From an uncultured Colwellia sp. (lineage in GTDB: Bacteria > Pseudomonadota > Gammaproteobacteria > Enterobacterales > Alteromonadaceae): a stretch of 64,000 bases of DNA. Below are positions 43,852 to 55,668 of this stretch, piece by piece; the first letter of the stretch is position 1, and every line of letters begins with the position of its first letter. The stretch spans positions 62,001 to 126,000 of the forward strand of contig CAJXWZ010000011.1 in the NCBI GenBank assembly GCA_913062815.1. The letters are read 5' to 3'. The position numbers and the translations under genes were made by a program. A model generated the notes under the pieces. It was not told where the DNA came from and did no database searches. It worked only from the letters and a program-made list of their open reading frames with translations.

Positions 43852-44655
43852 ATGCATCCCATGCTAAATATTGCCGTGCGCGCTGCGCGCAATGCAGGAA
43901 AAGTTATTATTCGCTCTTTTGAGCAACTTGATAAAGTTGAAGTGGAATCGAAAGGCTCTAACGACTTCGTCACCAGTGTTGATACAGCATCTGAACAAGC
44001 AATTATTGAAACTATTCGTAAATCTTACCCCGAGCACACCATAATTGGTGAGGAGTCTGGCGTATTAACAGGCGCTGAAGATGACTATCAGTGGGTTATT
44101 GACCCTCTTGACGGTACAACGAACTTCATTAAAGGTATTCCTCATTTTGCCGTTTCTATTGCGTTGAAAGTAAAAGGTAAGCTTGATCAAGCGGTAATAT
44201 TCGATCCCATTCGTGGTGAGCTATTCACTGCAAGCCGTGGTAAAGGCGCACAATTAAATGGTATGCGCATTCGTGTAAAAGCACATAAAGACTTATCGGC
44301 AACGATTATAGCTACAGGCTTCCCTTTTAAGCAAAAACAACATACTAACGCTTATATGGCGATGTTCACTTCTTTGTTTACCAAAACATCAGATATACGC
44401 CGCGCTGGCTCTGCTGCGCTTGACTTAGCATATGTTGCTTCAGGTCGGGTTGATGGTTTCTTTGAAATTGGCTTGAAACCATGGGATACCGCTGCAGGTG
44501 AATTGTTAGTCATTGAAGCGGGTGGCTTAGTAACTGACTTTACTGGCGGCCATAATCATGTTCAATCTGGTAACATTGTTGCTAGCAGTTCACGATTACA
44601 AAAAGAAATATTAAAAGCTATTCGTCCACATTTAGGTGACACCCTTAACAAATAG
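43852..44655 (+). CDS. suhB: Inositol-1-monophosphatase family protein SuhB
   Basis: A 267-residue Mg-dependent phosphatase. Catalytic motifs are EESG (near 64), WVIDPLDGTTNFIKGIPHFA (near 85) and the C-terminal KPWDTAAGELLVIEAGG. Beyond its phosphatase activity, SuhB is a component of rRNA antitermination complexes in E. coli. The N-terminus MHPMLNIAVRAARNAGKVI is canonical. Followed by a strong terminator. Confidence 0.97.
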   Translation: MHPMLNIAVRAARNAGKVIIRSFEQLDKVEVESKGSNDFVTSVDTASEQAIIETIRKSYPEHTIIGEESGVLTGAEDDYQWVIDPLDGTTNFIKGIPHFAVSIALKVKGKLDQAVIFDPIRGELFTASRGKGAQLNGMRIRVKAHKDLSATIIATGFPFKQKQHTNAYMAMFTSLFTKTSDIRRAGSAALDLAYVASGRVDGFFEIGLKPWDTAAGELLVIEAGGLVTDFTGGHNHVQSGNIVASSSRLQKEILKAIRPHLGDTLNK

Positions 44656-44680
44656 CTTCATCGAGCCTGTATATTTTTAT

Positions 44681-44706
44681 AAAAAGCGCCCTTTGGCGCT
44701 TTTTTT
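44681..44706 (+). terminator. Intrinsic terminator after suhB
   Basis: AAAAAGCGCC, CTTT loop, GGCGCTTTTTTT: a short GC-rich stem followed by T7, 25 bases after the suhB stop. It is the clearest intrinsic terminator in the window. Confidence 0.93.
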
Positions 44707-44766
44707 GCTTAATATAGATTAATATAAATTGAATCTTAAAGTTTTATCCAAGCAGTTAGAGTAATT

Positions 44767-45573
44767 ATGAACCCTTGCACCTATACTCCCCCCTCTCATA
44801 AACAAAATTTTCTAGCCGGTGAAGTCGCCTTAGTTGGCGCGGGCCCTGGCGACCCTGATCTGTTAACTTTACAAGCATTTCGCTTTATTCAACAAGCAGA
44901 TGTCGTTATCTATGATCGTTTAGTGAGCGCAGATATTATGGCACTGTTACCTGATAGCTGTGAAAGAGTTTACGTTGGTAAAAAGCAAGCAGATCACCGT
45001 GTCCCACAAGAAGGCATCAATCAATTGCTGGTTGATCACGCTAAGTTAAATAAGAAAGTACTTAGATTAAAAGGCGGTGACCCCTTTGTTTTTGGTCGAG
45101 GTGGCGAAGAAGCCCAGTTTATTTTAGCATGTGGGGTAGCTTGTCATATTGTACCTGGAATGACGGCTGCTTCAGCATGTTCTAGTTACGCAGGGATTCC
45201 TCTTACGCACAGACAAGTTGCCCAATCTTGCACCTTAATTACCGGTAATGTGCAAGATAATGGTGCACTTGATCTACCTTGGCAAACCTTGAATGACAAA
45301 AAGCAAACCGTTGTTTTTTATATGGGCATAAAAAGTTTGCCAATCATTACTGAGCAATTAATCAATGCGGGGCGTTGTAAGACGACCCCCGCGGCTTTAA
45401 TTCGAAAAGGTACTCATGCAGATCAACAGGTAATTAAAGGTACACTGGATAACCTTGAAGACCTAGCTAGGCGTCATAACATCAAACCACCTAGCTTGAT
45501 TATTATTGGTGATGTGGTTGATACTTTTGCTGATGCAACCTTAAAAAATGTCGGTTATTTATCTACCGATTAA
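44767..45573 (+). CDS. cobA: Uroporphyrinogen-III C-methyltransferase
   Basis: A 268-residue SAM-dependent methyltransferase. Motifs: VALVGAGPGDPDLLTLQA near residue 20, VIYDRLVS, VLRLKGGDPFVFGRGGEE near residue 98 and GMTAASACSSYAGIPLTHR. It makes precorrin-2 for siroheme and cobalamin. It stands alone, without the CysG dehydrogenase domain or nitrite/sulfite reductase genes beside it, and converges with the polysaccharide autokinase gene. Confidence 0.93.
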   Translation: MNPCTYTPPSHKQNFLAGEVALVGAGPGDPDLLTLQAFRFIQQADVVIYDRLVSADIMALLPDSCERVYVGKKQADHRVPQEGINQLLVDHAKLNKKVLRLKGGDPFVFGRGGEEAQFILACGVACHIVPGMTAASACSSYAGIPLTHRQVAQSCTLITGNVQDNGALDLPWQTLNDKKQTVVFYMGIKSLPIITEQLINAGRCKTTPAALIRKGTHADQQVIKGTLDNLEDLARRHNIKPPSLIIIGDVVDTFADATLKNVGYLSTD

Positions 45574-45616
45574 TTTAATTAGTTATGCTGAAGTATGATT
45601 AAGTGAGTTACTTAAC

Positions 45617-47779
45617 TTATGCGCGCTTACGAGAGGATAATTTAACTATATTACTCGCGTTATTGTAGTATTTGCCTTTATAGCCAGTATGCTCTTTAAT
45701 TAAGCTTTGATTGACGACGATACCTTCAACGGGCGCATTTACTTGCTGTAACAATTTTAGGCCTTGGCGAATCTGTTCACGCTTGGTTTTATTTTCATGG
45801 ACCACATAAAGCACACTTTCAACTAATTTAGAGATAACTAAAGCATCACTAACTACATTGATGGGAGGTGTTTCAATGATTATGCGGTCATAGTAATTTT
45901 CAAATGAATTGAGGAGTAATTTAAAACGCTTCATAGACAAGAAGGCTAAAGGGTTTGCCGGTGTAACCCCTGAAGTAAGGATATCCAATTTATAATCAGT
46001 ATCTCTAATTATACATTGTTCGATGGGGTGAGTGTTTGCTAACAAATTCGATAAACCTGGACGGTGAACACTCAGATTCATTTTTTCAGCTAATGTTGGC
46101 CTTCTTAAATCTGCTTCAATTAATAGCACTTTCTCCATTTCACCAAATGAACGCGCTAAATATGAAGCGACTGTTGATTTTCCTTCTTCAGAAACTGAGG
46201 AAGTTACTGCAAATATTTTAGGTACTTTTCTGATTTGATGAAAAAGAATAGACGCTCTAAGTGCATCAATTGACTCAATAAAGCGTTCATCATCCCCAAA
46301 CAGGCCATATTGCTTTTTGTCCACCTTATACTTAGGTAAAACACCAATAATATCTGCCTCAGCAAAGTTATCCTGCTTGTGCTGAGAGTTGAGGGTATCT
46401 CTTAAGAAGTCACGAGCGATAACAATGACTGATAACATCATCACAGCAAGCATGAAGGCGACAATTAGTACTAATTTTTTTCTTGGAGAAATTGGCGACT
46501 TCGGCGTTGCCGCTCTGTCTATAAACCTTACATATAGGTTCGCTTTATAACCCTCCATAGCATCCGCTTCTTTAAAACGAATTAGGTAAGACTTATAAAG
46601 CTCTTTATTGGTTTGAACTTCTCTTTGTAACTGTGAAAATTTGTTATCTAAACGAGATAACCTTAAAAAGTTAGCCTTAGCATCTTTCAAACGGTTGTCT
46701 GTTGCTTTAACTTTCTCTTTAATAGAAAAATAGTCCTTCACTATTGACTGACTGATGACAACGGCTTTGTTATCAATACGTACTTTCAGTGAGTCCAACT
46801 CAGCTTGGATAGCGATAATTTTAGGATGCTTCGGGCCATAGCGTCTAGAAAGCTCATGTTTCTTTCTTTCTATAGTATCCTCAATGCTACGCAATTTAAT
46901 AAAAGCAGCATTATTATTAATTTCATGTAGCTCAATCAACTTCCTAGGATCGGCTTGGTTTTGCATTATGTATTGATAAGTAACTTGCAGATCATCTTGT
47001 GCTCTTGTGGTTCTCAGTAATGAAGATGTTAACTCTGTTAATTCACCAGCAACCAAGCCAACAACACCTTTAGTATCAACAATACCTTCATCTTCTCTAA
47101 ATTGTTGTAAAGCACTTTCAGAAACCTGAAGTTTCAACTCTAAATCGCTAAGTTGCTCGACCAACCAAGTTGAGGTGTTTTCTTGAGAGGAACGGTGAAT
47201 ATCGTTTTGGTATTGTAAATAGGTTTCGCCAACTTGATTGGCAATATTCTTTGCTAACTCTGGACTATAGGCAGTAAAAGTTATCTTAACTAATTCTGTT
47301 TTTGAGACTGGCGAAATACTTAAGCGCCGTTGGAAAATACTAATAGCTGTTTCCAACGACACTTTTTTAACCTTTTCACTTTCGCCAAAATACTCTATTT
47401 GGTCGATGTATTTAGTATTGTGAAATTCATTAGTGTCAAGTAAGTTAAGCTTATTAATAACTCTTGCGGCAAATTTTCTAGATTTTAATAGTTCAAACTG
47501 GGTTGCTATTTGAACTGAACTAACATTGGATTCGTTAAAAGCATCTTTAATAGACAAGGTAGTACTAGGTTTTGTTCCAGCGATCTGCAAGGTTGCAGTT
47601 GCTTGATATGAAGGCTTTAACAGCGACAAATAAAGGTAAGTAAAAGAGGTGAAGACAAGTGCTAAAAGCGTAATCTTCCACAGTCGTTGAAATATAGGCT
47701 TAAATATTTCATTTAAGTCTAATTCCTCCTCACTCTTTTTATTCTCTATATTGTGTTGTGCTACAGCTTTGTCTATCAA
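45617..47779 (-). CDS. Polysaccharide co-polymerase/BY-kinase (Wzc-like)
   Basis: A 720-residue PCP-2a autokinase. There is a Wzz domain with TM1 near residues 34-53, a long periplasmic coiled coil (about 190-400), a second TM near 440-462, and a cytoplasmic BY-kinase domain with the P-loop SSVSEEGKSTVASYLARSF near residue 530. The Walker A' motif reads LLIEADLRRP, with Glu where most family members have Asp. The tyrosine tail is short (GYKGKYYNN). It controls polysaccharide polymerisation and export. It overlaps the Wza-like gene by 4 bases. Confidence 0.92.
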   Translation of the reverse strand: MIDKAVAQHNIENKKSEEELDLNEIFKPIFQRLWKITLLALVFTSFTYLYLSLLKPSYQATATLQIAGTKPSTTLSIKDAFNESNVSSVQIATQFELLKSRKFAARVINKLNLLDTNEFHNTKYIDQIEYFGESEKVKKVSLETAISIFQRRLSISPVSKTELVKITFTAYSPELAKNIANQVGETYLQYQNDIHRSSQENTSTWLVEQLSDLELKLQVSESALQQFREDEGIVDTKGVVGLVAGELTELTSSLLRTTRAQDDLQVTYQYIMQNQADPRKLIELHEINNNAAFIKLRSIEDTIERKKHELSRRYGPKHPKIIAIQAELDSLKVRIDNKAVVISQSIVKDYFSIKEKVKATDNRLKDAKANFLRLSRLDNKFSQLQREVQTNKELYKSYLIRFKEADAMEGYKANLYVRFIDRAATPKSPISPRKKLVLIVAFMLAVMMLSVIVIARDFLRDTLNSQHKQDNFAEADIIGVLPKYKVDKKQYGLFGDDERFIESIDALRASILFHQIRKVPKIFAVTSSVSEEGKSTVASYLARSFGEMEKVLLIEADLRRPTLAEKMNLSVHRPGLSNLLANTHPIEQCIIRDTDYKLDILTSGVTPANPLAFLSMKRFKLLLNSFENYYDRIIIETPPINVVSDALVISKLVESVLYVVHENKTKREQIRQGLKLLQQVNAPVEGIVVNQSLIKEHTGYKGKYYNNASNIVKLSSRKRA

Positions 47780-48303
47780 AAGAAACTTTGCTCTATTTTT
47801 ATTATATCATCGGGTTTTACCAGCGTGGCAATATCTGCTTTTATTGTCACCGTTTTCCCTTGCACTTTCCTTGTGATAATCCAATCAACTTTAGATGCCC
47901 TATTAGTCAGGCCTCCCGCTAATGCTATAGCTTTATCTAATCGTAAATCTTCTTGGTAGGCAAAACTTCCTGGCTTTACCACCTGACCGTGAATAAAAAA
48001 TGGTCGATATTCTACTATTGATACTGATACTTGCGGATTAATTAAATAATCTCCCAATAAACCATCATGTATCTTTTGTTCAACTTCTTTCAGTGACAAT
48101 CCAATGACAGAAATATCATCCAAAAAAGGAAAAGAGACTATACCCGAGCGTGCAATTTTAACTTTCGTGGTTAAGTCTTTTTCACCATAAACAACAATCT
48201 CAATTCTATCGCCAATGCCAAGTAAATATTCATCAGCCATAACTACTGGTGAAATATTGTACAGCAAATAAAATAACAAAGCTAATAAGCGCATAAATCT
48301 CAA
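47776..48303 (-). CDS. Short polysaccharide export protein (Wza-like, OPX)
   Basis: A 175-residue periplasmic protein with a signal peptide (to about residue 23) and a polysaccharide-export domain: YLLGIGDRIEIVVYGEKDL and a SLBB-like HGQVVKPGSFAYQEDLRL. There is no lipobox Cys, and it is less than half the length of Wza (379), so it lacks the outer-membrane helix ring. It may work with the beta-barrel protein encoded next door. Overlaps the autokinase gene. Confidence 0.9.
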   Translation of the reverse strand: MRFMRLLALLFYLLYNISPVVMADEYLLGIGDRIEIVVYGEKDLTTKVKIARSGIVSFPFLDDISVIGLSLKEVEQKIHDGLLGDYLINPQVSVSIVEYRPFFIHGQVVKPGSFAYQEDLRLDKAIALAGGLTNRASKVDWIITRKVQGKTVTIKADIATLVKPDDIIKIEQSFF

Positions 48304-48308
48304 TGTAA

Positions 48309-49517
48309 CTAGAATGTTACGACCACTCCTACAGAGGCAGCCTGCACATCATAGTTATTTATAACAACAGTTGAGTCAAAATTATCATAACTAAATTGAG
48401 TAAATATAGAAAGCCACTCTCGCCAATGATATTGCAAGCGAACGGTAGTTTCAAAGTGCTCTTCTTCAATTTCATTATCCACTTCAACTACGTCTTCTTT
48501 AATCATTTTCCCACTCATATTCAAGGCTATACGATCGGTAAAATCATATGTTAAATCAACGCTATAATAATCAGAAAAATTGATACTTTTCGCTATTTTA
48601 AAAGAATCGCTGATCTGACTACCAGAACCAAAATTAATACGAATACGTTCAATGGGGTTCCATAACAAATTTATTTGCCATGCAAAACGCGCTTTATTCG
48701 CAAACGTTTCATTGTTAAAAACGGCTTTTTCGTACCCCATCAATAAATGTAATTGTGTCAGTTCAGAAGAGTGCCACTTAACACCCGCTAAGGCTAAGTA
48801 TTGTTTTCGCTCCAAATCAACATTGGCCTGATAATTAAAATCTTCTAATTGCACTTTAGTGCTAAAGTAGGTTTTTCCAGTAATTAGATAATCGAAATCT
48901 GCTTGAAGGTAGTTAGAAGAGTAACTTAATTGACTAGTGAGACTTGCTCGAGTTTGGTAAGAAAAATCTCGGTAACCTAATAATATTTTTGCCCTCGCGA
49001 GAGAATCTTGATGGCCGTACAAATAGCCAACATTGAAAAATTCATTTCGTTTAGTATCCCCTTCATCTATGCTGCTAGGCTCACCTAAACTTAACCCTGT
49101 ACCACGATACTCATAATCATCACCGATAAAGCCAGTAACAAATAGTTTTTGGCTTTCAGCAAGTTTAAAATGCACTTTAGATAAAACTGAAAAATCGACA
49201 TGGTCATCACTCGAAAATTTCTCAAAAGCTAGGTAATCGAGTGTTGCTTTTATTTGAAATAAACTTTCCTCTCCTTGAGTTTGAATAAATAACTCAGGTG
49301 AGATTTGAACATAGCTTGTATTTTGTTTACTAGTTTCAGTGCGCAAAAAGTTATCAATTTGACCCAAATCAGCTTTTACTGAGCCTTGCAATAAATTCCC
49401 TTCTGAAAAAGAAAAGTCGCCGTTTAAATGGTCTCTATTGACAGAAACAGTATCAGAAAATACATGGCAAGAGCAGGAGAATGCTATAAGCAGCAATATT
49501 AGTCGCATTGGTATCAC
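48309..49517 (-). CDS. Outer-membrane beta-barrel protein of the polysaccharide export module
   Basis: A 402-residue protein with a signal peptide (ending CSCHVFSD) and many alternating amphipathic strands ending in VGVVVTF, whose terminal Phe is the outer-membrane insertion signal. It resembles VpsM/EpsL-type barrels that accompany short OPX proteins. It is five bases before the OPX gene, so the barrel could supply the outer-membrane pore missing from the truncated exporter. Confidence 0.8.
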   Translation of the reverse strand: MIPMRLILLLIAFSCSCHVFSDTVSVNRDHLNGDFSFSEGNLLQGSVKADLGQIDNFLRTETSKQNTSYVQISPELFIQTQGEESLFQIKATLDYLAFEKFSSDDHVDFSVLSKVHFKLAESQKLFVTGFIGDDYEYRGTGLSLGEPSSIDEGDTKRNEFFNVGYLYGHQDSLARAKILLGYRDFSYQTRASLTSQLSYSSNYLQADFDYLITGKTYFSTKVQLEDFNYQANVDLERKQYLALAGVKWHSSELTQLHLLMGYEKAVFNNETFANKARFAWQINLLWNPIERIRINFGSGSQISDSFKIAKSINFSDYYSVDLTYDFTDRIALNMSGKMIKEDVVEVDNEIEEEHFETTVRLQYHWREWLSIFTQFSYDNFDSTVVINNYDVQAASVGVVVTF

Positions 49518-49592
49518 TTTTTTCTTTTATTATGAGCGATCCAATAACAAAAATATACATTAAAATTTACCAATAAATAACTTTTGTGCTGC

Positions 49593-50951
49593 TTATTTAC
49601 CCGATACATAGGAAGAACGTTTAGATTTATTTATTCTAGTATTTTTTGTGTTTCCTGTTTGTGCTTTACCACTTCTTTGCTTACTAGTATGGCTGCTAGC
49701 AGAGCGCTGACCATCTTTATGCTCTACTTTCTCAGTTCTTGGTTTTTTCAATTTTTTCGCTTTTAATGGCTTTAATGCTCTTGATTCACCCAACGCATTG
49801 ATCGGCACAAACTTTTCAAGGGTTTGGCGTTCAATATGTTGTTGAATAACATGCTCAATATCCCATAATAGCTTTAACTCATCACTACATACCAAAGAAA
49901 CAGCCTGTCCAGTGTTACCTGCACGAGCGGTGCGCCCGATACGATGTACATAATCTTCAGGGACATTAGGTAAATCAAAATTGACTACATTAGGTAGTAA
50001 ATCAATATCAATGCCGCGGGCTGCAATATCTGTTGCCACTAAAATTTGTACTCTGCCATCTTTAAAAGAAGCTAAGGCTTTGGTTCGAGCACCTTGACTT
50101 TTATTACCATGAATCGCTGCTGCAGTTAAGCCCTCAGCTTCAAGGTGACGAGTAAGTTTATTGGCACCATGTTTTGTTTTAGTAAACACTAAAACTTGTT
50201 GCCAGCTATTTTCTTTTATCAGGTGAGTAAGTACAGCGGGTTTGCGCTTTTTATCAACTGCCGTTAACCACTGCGTAACTTTTTCAGCCGTAGAGTTTTC
50301 AGGGCTAACAGAGATCTCTAATGGCTTGTGTACTAAACCTTTTGCTAAAGCGCGAATATCAGGCGAAAAAGTCGCAGAAAAAAGTAAATTTTGACGTTTT
50401 GATGGTAAAAGTGCAATGATTTTTTTAATATCACGAATGAAGCCCATATCAAGCATACGATCCGCTTCATCTAAAATAAGTACTTCTAATTGAGAAAACT
50501 TCACCGCATTTTGATTATATAAATCCATTAAGCGACCAGGAGTAGCCACTAAAACATCGACTCCTTGTCTAAGGCGCATCATTTGCGGGTTAATTTTAAC
50601 ACCACCAAATACTACGGTTGAGTGTAAGTTCAAGTACTTACCGTAGGTAGCAATACTATCACTCACTTGTGCTGCTAACTCACGTGTTGGTGTTAACACT
50701 AACGCTCGTACATTATTCGCGCTCACTTTAACGCCTTTATTACTAGATAAGCGTTGCAGTAAAGGTAGAGTAAACCCGGCAGTTTTACCTGTACCCGTTT
50801 GTGCTGCAGCCATGACATCACTACCCGAGATTACCGCAGGAATTGCCTGAGCCTGAATTGGCGAAGGTGTTTCATAACCTTGGTCTCTTACCGCTTTTAA
50901 TAGTGGCTCCGATAAGCCTAGATCGGTAAATTTAGGGGCGGTAGAACTCAT
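49593..50951 (-). CDS. DEAD-box RNA helicase, RhlE-type
   Basis: About 452 residues. The helicase core includes the Q motif [16 protein letters not shown], the Walker A motif [28 protein letters not shown] (DEAD), [11 protein letters not shown] and the [14 protein letters not shown] motif VI. The C-terminal extension (about 375-452) is basic and low-complexity, typical of RhlE. The ATG at 50951 starts [14 protein letters not shown]; earlier codons are not family sequence. It probably acts in ribosome assembly or cold adaptation. Confidence 0.93.
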   Translation of the reverse strand: MSSTAPKFTDLGLSEPLLKAVRDQGYETPSPIQAQAIPAVISGSDVMAAAQTGTGKTAGFTLPLLQRLSSNKGVKVSANNVRALVLTPTRELAAQVSDSIATYGKYLNLHSTVVFGGVKINPQMMRLRQGVDVLVATPGRLMDLYNQNAVKFSQLEVLILDEADRMLDMGFIRDIKKIIALLPSKRQNLLFSATFSPDIRALAKGLVHKPLEISVSPENSTAEKVTQWLTAVDKKRKPAVLTHLIKENSWQQVLVFTKTKHGANKLTRHLEAEGLTAAAIHGNKSQGARTKALASFKDGRVQILVATDIAARGIDIDLLPNVVNFDLPNVPEDYVHRIGRTARAGNTGQAVSLVCSDELKLLWDIEHVIQQHIERQTLEKFVPINALGESRALKPLKAKKLKKPRTEKVEHKDGQRSASSHTSKQRSGKAQTGNTKNTRINKSKRSSYVSGK

Positions 50952-51093
50952 AAAGATTCTCTTGATGTAAGGTAAAAAGGTATTAGCAACAGTATGCAAG
51001 TTTCTACTTATAAGCAGATACCCAGCAGTTAAGGGCGTGCAGCATACAGTAAGGACAAGTGTAGTGCAAAGGAATTACTTTTTCATGCAAAAG

Positions 51094-51125
51094 AAAAGCT
51101 GAGTAACAAATGTTACTCAGCTTTT
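51094..51125 (-). terminator. Terminator after secF
   Basis: A 15-bp perfect stem, AAAAGCTGAGTAACA and TGTTACTCAGCTTTT, with a two-base loop. It lies 36 bases past the secF stop and is bidirectional in form. Confidence 0.88.
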
Positions 51126-51160
51126 AGAATATGTTTTGAATGGTAAAAGTAACGTTGCCG

Positions 51161-52111
51161 TTATGGCATCATCATTTCGTCTTGTTCAGCACCCTCTTTT
51201 TCTATCACTTCAGGAATTAAATCCTCTCTCGAAATACCTAACGATAATGCGACAAGTGAAGCAACATAAATAGAAGAGTAAGTACCGACAAACACCCCAA
51301 ACAATAACGCCGTAGCAAAGCCATGAATTAACGCACCACCTTTAAAAAATAATGCCGACAATACCAATAATGTTGTTATTGAAGTAATAAAGGTACGACT
51401 CAAGGTTTGTGTTAATGAAATATTGATAATATCGACTGGCAAAGTATCGCGAATTTTTCTAAAGTTTTCGCGAATACGATCCGACACAACAATAGTATCA
51501 TTGAGAGAGTAGCCAATAACCGCTAATATTGCGGCTAAAACGGTTAAGTCAAACTCTAAACCCAAAATAGAGAATAAACCTAAAGTTAATAACACATCGT
51601 GAAACAAGGCGACTACAGAACCAACAGCAAAGCGCCATTCAAAACGAAAGGCAACATAAATTAGAATACAAATTAACGCTGTGAGCATGGCTAAGCCGCC
51701 TTGCTCAGCTAATTCATCACCAACACTGGCACCAACAAACTCAATACGGCGCATGTCTACTTTTTGACCCGTACCACTTTCAAGTATTGACAGTATTTCA
51801 TTACCGAGCATTTCAGCCTTGACATCTTCACGTAAGCCAAGGCGAATTACCACATCACGGCTACTGCCATAAAATTGAACTTTAGCATCGTCATGACCTT
51901 TTTCTTGCATCAGTTGACGCAATTTTTGCAGATCTGCCGCTTGATCGAAACCAACTTCAATCAGTGTGCCACCGGTAAAGTCTAAACCAAAGTTAAGTTT
52001 ATTCACTACTAGTGATGTTATAGCAGTTATCATCAGTAGTGCACTGAAAACCATCGCAATTTTGCGATACTTCATAAATGAGACGGTTTCTTTTAATTGT
52101 AAAATTTGCAT
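51161..52111 (-). CDS. secF: Protein translocase subunit SecF
   Basis: A 316-residue membrane protein with six predicted helices. It has LDFTGGTLIEVGF near residue 40, VGASVGDELAEQGGLAM, and the conserved GYSLNDTIVVSDRIREN near residue 207. SecF works with SecD to use the proton or sodium gradient in late protein export. It follows secD by 23 bases. Confidence 0.97.
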   Translation of the reverse strand: MQILQLKETVSFMKYRKIAMVFSALLMITAITSLVVNKLNFGLDFTGGTLIEVGFDQAADLQKLRQLMQEKGHDDAKVQFYGSSRDVVIRLGLREDVKAEMLGNEILSILESGTGQKVDMRRIEFVGASVGDELAEQGGLAMLTALICILIYVAFRFEWRFAVGSVVALFHDVLLTLGLFSILGLEFDLTVLAAILAVIGYSLNDTIVVSDRIRENFRKIRDTLPVDIINISLTQTLSRTFITSITTLLVLSALFFKGGALIHGFATALLFGVFVGTYSSIYVASLVALSLGISREDLIPEVIEKEGAEQDEMMMP

Positions 52112-52134
52112 TAGATATAAATTCCCGTCTTAAA

Positions 52135-53982
52135 CTATATTGATAACTTTTTAAGGCTTTTTCCGCCCCAAATAGCATTAACTATGGTTCTTGAGCCTAT
52201 TACTGAAGTAAACATTGAAGTCAAAATACCAATTGATAAAGTTACAGCGAAACCTTTCACTGGGCCAGTACCAACAGCAAATAAAATTAACGCCGCAATT
52301 AAGGTGGTAATATTCGCATCGATAATAGTTGAAAATGCAGCATCATACCCTTGATGGATCGCTTGCTGAATTGTCTTACCTTCACGTAACTCTTCTCGAA
52401 TTCGTTCAAATATCAAGACATTGGCATCAACAGCCATACCAACTGTAAGTACAATACCGGCCATGCCTGGTAACGTTAAGGTAGCACCAGGGATCATAGA
52501 CATCACCCCTACAATCAACACTAAGTTAGCTCCTAGTGCACAATTTGCTACAATGCCAAAAGCGCGATAATAGATAATCATAAAGATAAAAACTAAACCA
52601 AAGCCCATCATAATGGCTTGAAAGCCTAACTTAACATTTTCAGCGCCAAGACTTGGCCCGACTGTACGCTCTTCTACAATAGTAATAGGAGCGATTAAAG
52701 CGCCAGCACGAAGTAATAACGCTAAGTTAGTCGCTTCAGCTTGAGAGCCAGCACCAGTAATTCGAAAACTTTTACCTAAACGTGCTTGAATGGTTGCAAC
52801 TGAAATAACCTCCTGTACTTTTTCAAAAACAATATTACCTTCAGCATCACGTCGCTTTGTTGGCTTGTATTCAATAAATACTGTCGCCATCGGCTTGCCT
52901 ATATTACTTTTAGTACCATTTGACATCTTAGAGCCACCGGCGCTATCAAGGGAGATATTTACCTGTGGACGTGAATATTCGTCAAAGCCTGATTTTGCAT
53001 CAGTAATATGATCGCCCGTAAGCATAATACGTTTTTTTAATAAGCTTGGTTTCCCTGATTTGTCAGTCAATAAAATTGAGCTGGCAGGAATGCGACCGTT
53101 TAACGCAGCAGTTAAATCACCTTCGGTATCCACTAATCTGAATTCAATAGTTGCAGTAGCATTCAATATTTCTTTCGCTTTAGCAGTATCTTGAACACCC
53201 GGTAATTCAATAACAATATGCTTTTTACCTTGGCGTTGCACTAATGGCTCAGCAACCCCAAGTTCATTGACACGGTTACGTATGATAGTAATGTTTTGCT
53301 TTAAGGCGTATTCACGAATCTCTTTCAATTTAAGCTCAGTCATCTGAGCAGTTAACGTTAAAGTATCTTCATCCGTATTAAGTAATAAATCGCGATAACG
53401 TTTTTTCAATAACGATTGACCCGCCTCTAAGTCTTCAACTTTACGGAATTTAACAACAATGGCATTACCGTCTTCTTTAACACTACGATAACGTATTTTT
53501 TCATTGCGTAAATCACCACGAAAATCAGCAACCATGCCTATTTTAGCTTTATTGATGGCTTCCTTCATGTTGACTTCCATTAAGAAGCTCACACCACCGC
53601 TTAAATCTAGACCTCGTTTCATTGGTGTACCACCAATACTGGCCAACCAAGCTGGTGTCGCAGGTGTTAGGTTTAAGGCAACTGAATATTGCTTACCTAG
53701 ATTATCATCAAGCATATCACGCGCTTTTAACTGATCTTCAGGGTTTCTAAAACGCGTTAACACCTGACCTTTTTCTAACACAATACTGGCATAATCAATA
53801 TTGTTTGCGCTCAAGTGCCCTTTAATTGTATCAAGGGTGGCCACATTTGCTTCAACACCACGTAAACCTTTAACTTGTACGGCAGGATCTTCACCATACA
53901 AGTTTGGTGTGGCATAGAGCGCACCTAAGGCCACGATAAACGCTACCATCAGTGTTTTCCATAAAGGGTATTTGTTTAACAC
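52135..53982 (-). CDS. secD: Protein translocase subunit SecD
   Basis: A 615-residue partner of SecF. TM1 (residues 8-26) precedes a large periplasmic domain with the conserved [13 protein letters not shown] near residue 123. Helices TM2-6 carry [18 protein letters not shown] and [20 protein letters not shown], the ion-path signature. Leftward operon tgt-yajC-secD-secF as in E. coli. Confidence 0.98.
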   Translation of the reverse strand: MLNKYPLWKTLMVAFIVALGALYATPNLYGEDPAVQVKGLRGVEANVATLDTIKGHLSANNIDYASIVLEKGQVLTRFRNPEDQLKARDMLDDNLGKQYSVALNLTPATPAWLASIGGTPMKRGLDLSGGVSFLMEVNMKEAINKAKIGMVADFRGDLRNEKIRYRSVKEDGNAIVVKFRKVEDLEAGQSLLKKRYRDLLLNTDEDTLTLTAQMTELKLKEIREYALKQNITIIRNRVNELGVAEPLVQRQGKKHIVIELPGVQDTAKAKEILNATATIEFRLVDTEGDLTAALNGRIPASSILLTDKSGKPSLLKKRIMLTGDHITDAKSGFDEYSRPQVNISLDSAGGSKMSNGTKSNIGKPMATVFIEYKPTKRRDAEGNIVFEKVQEVISVATIQARLGKSFRITGAGSQAEATNLALLLRAGALIAPITIVEERTVGPSLGAENVKLGFQAIMMGFGLVFIFMIIYYRAFGIVANCALGANLVLIVGVMSMIPGATLTLPGMAGIVLTVGMAVDANVLIFERIREELREGKTIQQAIHQGYDAAFSTIIDANITTLIAALILFAVGTGPVKGFAVTLSIGILTSMFTSVIGSRTIVNAIWGGKSLKKLSI

Positions 53983-54051
53983 AAGCTGTCCTTTTTAATT
54001 TATTGGTCTCAAATAGAGAATGTGTTGGTAAAGTTTTCTACTTTACGATGA

Positions 54052-54387
54052 TTACAAACTCTTCATAGTACCTTTAGGTAAAACAGCATTTATTGAACCT
54101 TTTTGTACAGTAACTTCAGTACTTTCGCTAATGCTAACAACAATAAAGTCTTTTTCGTCAGAAACTTTGGTGATTTTACCTACGATACCACCTTGTGTTA
54201 ACACTTCATCACCTTTTGATAACGCAGACATTAAACTTTTATGTTCTTTCATGCGCTTCGCTTGTGGACGATAAATCATAAAATAAAATACTAAACCAAA
54301 CACCGCTAACATGATGATCATTTCCATACCTCCACCAGCGGGGGCTGGTGCGGCTGCGGCGTGGGCTGTATTGATAAATAAACTCAT
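54052..54387 (-). CDS. yajC: Preprotein translocase accessory protein YajC
   Basis: A 111-residue single-span membrane protein. The TM segment IIMLAVFGLVFYFMIYRP is followed by the conserved QAKRMKEHKSLMSALSKGDE and VLTQGGIVGKITKV. It associates with SecDF. It lies 62 bases after tgt and 69 before secD. Confidence 0.96.
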   Translation of the reverse strand: MSLFINTAHAAAAPAPAGGGMEMIIMLAVFGLVFYFMIYRPQAKRMKEHKSLMSALSKGDEVLTQGGIVGKITKVSDEKDFIVVSISESTEVTVQKGSINAVLPKGTMKSL

Positions 54388-54449
54388 AATATCCTCTTAT
54401 ACTTATTTTAATAATTAATAATTTTTTAAATTTGACAAAGTAGCTTGCT

Positions 54450-55607
<1,158 letters not shown>

Positions 55608-55668
55608 CTATCAGCGAAACAGGCTGATGGTTGTTGATTGTCACCTATCTTAACAACAGGTGGGGTTG

